The notes below the pieces were generated by a model. That model saw nothing but the letters and a program-made list of their open reading frames with translations. It did no database searches and had not been told where the DNA came from. A stretch of 32,398 nt of DNA from an uncultured Clostridia bacterium (GTDB taxonomy: Bacteria > Bacillota > Clostridia > UBA1381), in contig CANQQW010000015.1 of the NCBI GenBank assembly GCA_947626075.1, positions 1 through 32,398 on the forward strand, given 5' to 3'. Position numbers and translations under genes: made by a program. Shown in pieces: positions 32,304-32,398 of the stretch (positions within the stretch are counted from its first letter, which is position 1; each line of letters begins with the position of its first letter).

Positions 32304-32361
32304 AAATAAAGTAAAAAAGAAGTGAACAGAACCAGTAAAAACGGACAATAGCAAAAAAGAG

Positions 32362-32398
32362 CCTCCTATGGTATAATATAAAAAAACCATAGGAGGAA
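32362..32398 (+). promoter_or_regulatory. -10 box and ribosome binding site of the next gene within an inverted repeat
   Basis: CCTCCTATGGT (32362-32372) is the exact complement of ACCATAGGAGG (32386-32396). The loop contains TATAAT (32372-32377) and the right arm is an AGGAGGAA ribosome binding site for a gene beyond the window. No good -35 was found. Confidence 0.4.

Overview
The window is a compact stretch of chromosome from an anaerobic, endospore-forming Clostridia-type Firmicute. The evidence is spoIIR and a sleB-ypeB germination pair, a FeoA/FeoA/FeoB ferrous iron operon, a monomeric [FeFe] hydrogenase, a GlgC/GlgD glycogen pathway, AGGAGG-type ribosome binding sites and sigma-A promoters with 17-base spacers. 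I see no rRNA, tRNA, CRISPR array, transposase or recognisable prophage. Species cannot be named from sequence alone.

Layout. 1-3330 (minus): feo operon (feoA, feoA, feoB, and a 53-residue Cys-rich membrane peptide missed by the ORF track). 3350-5150 (plus): a promoter, a strongly self-complementary RNA element of about 113 nt, and a BspA-like leucine-rich-repeat surface protein whose signal peptide lacks its start. 5205-7062 (minus): sleB-ypeB. 7185-7799 (plus): spoIIR. 7825-18720 (minus): glycogen operon in the order glgB-glgC-glgD-glgA-glgP-GH13 amylase, with a main promoter before glgB and a second one before glgA. 18867-21706 (plus): rny (RNase Y) with a long folded leader, then a folded terminator-like RNA, then ymdB. 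21705-23210 (minus): secreted L,D-transpeptidase. 23224-24427 (plus): split chromate-transporter pair. 24436-25991 (minus): [FeFe] hydrogenase. 26060-27495 (plus): CCA-adding enzyme. 27509-28372 (minus) galU and 28474-29340 (plus) metF, sharing overlapping divergent promoters. 29408-30424 (minus): repeat protein resembling phage tail fibres. 30421-31299 (minus): M14 peptidase. 31399-32303 (plus): pyridoxal kinase. The window ends in a -10 box and ribosome binding site for an unseen gene.

How the genes work together. GlgC/GlgD make ADP-glucose, GlgA and GlgB build branched glycogen, and GlgP plus the GH13 enzyme degrade it. GlgA and GlgB both carry Lys/Ala-rich histone-H1-like tails, which is unusual. 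SpoIIR acts in forespore-to-mother-cell signalling, and SleB/YpeB act in cortex lysis at germination.

The most novel-looking signals are RNA structures. The first is the rny leader: a closed multi-helix domain, a perfect 8-bp pseudoknot to sequence next to the ribosome binding site, and a hairpin burying the start codon. The second is the rny-ymdB intergenic RNA, which has two mutually exclusive helices before a T tract. The third is the rod-like element upstream of the LRR gene. All foldings were done by eye and none was matched to a database.
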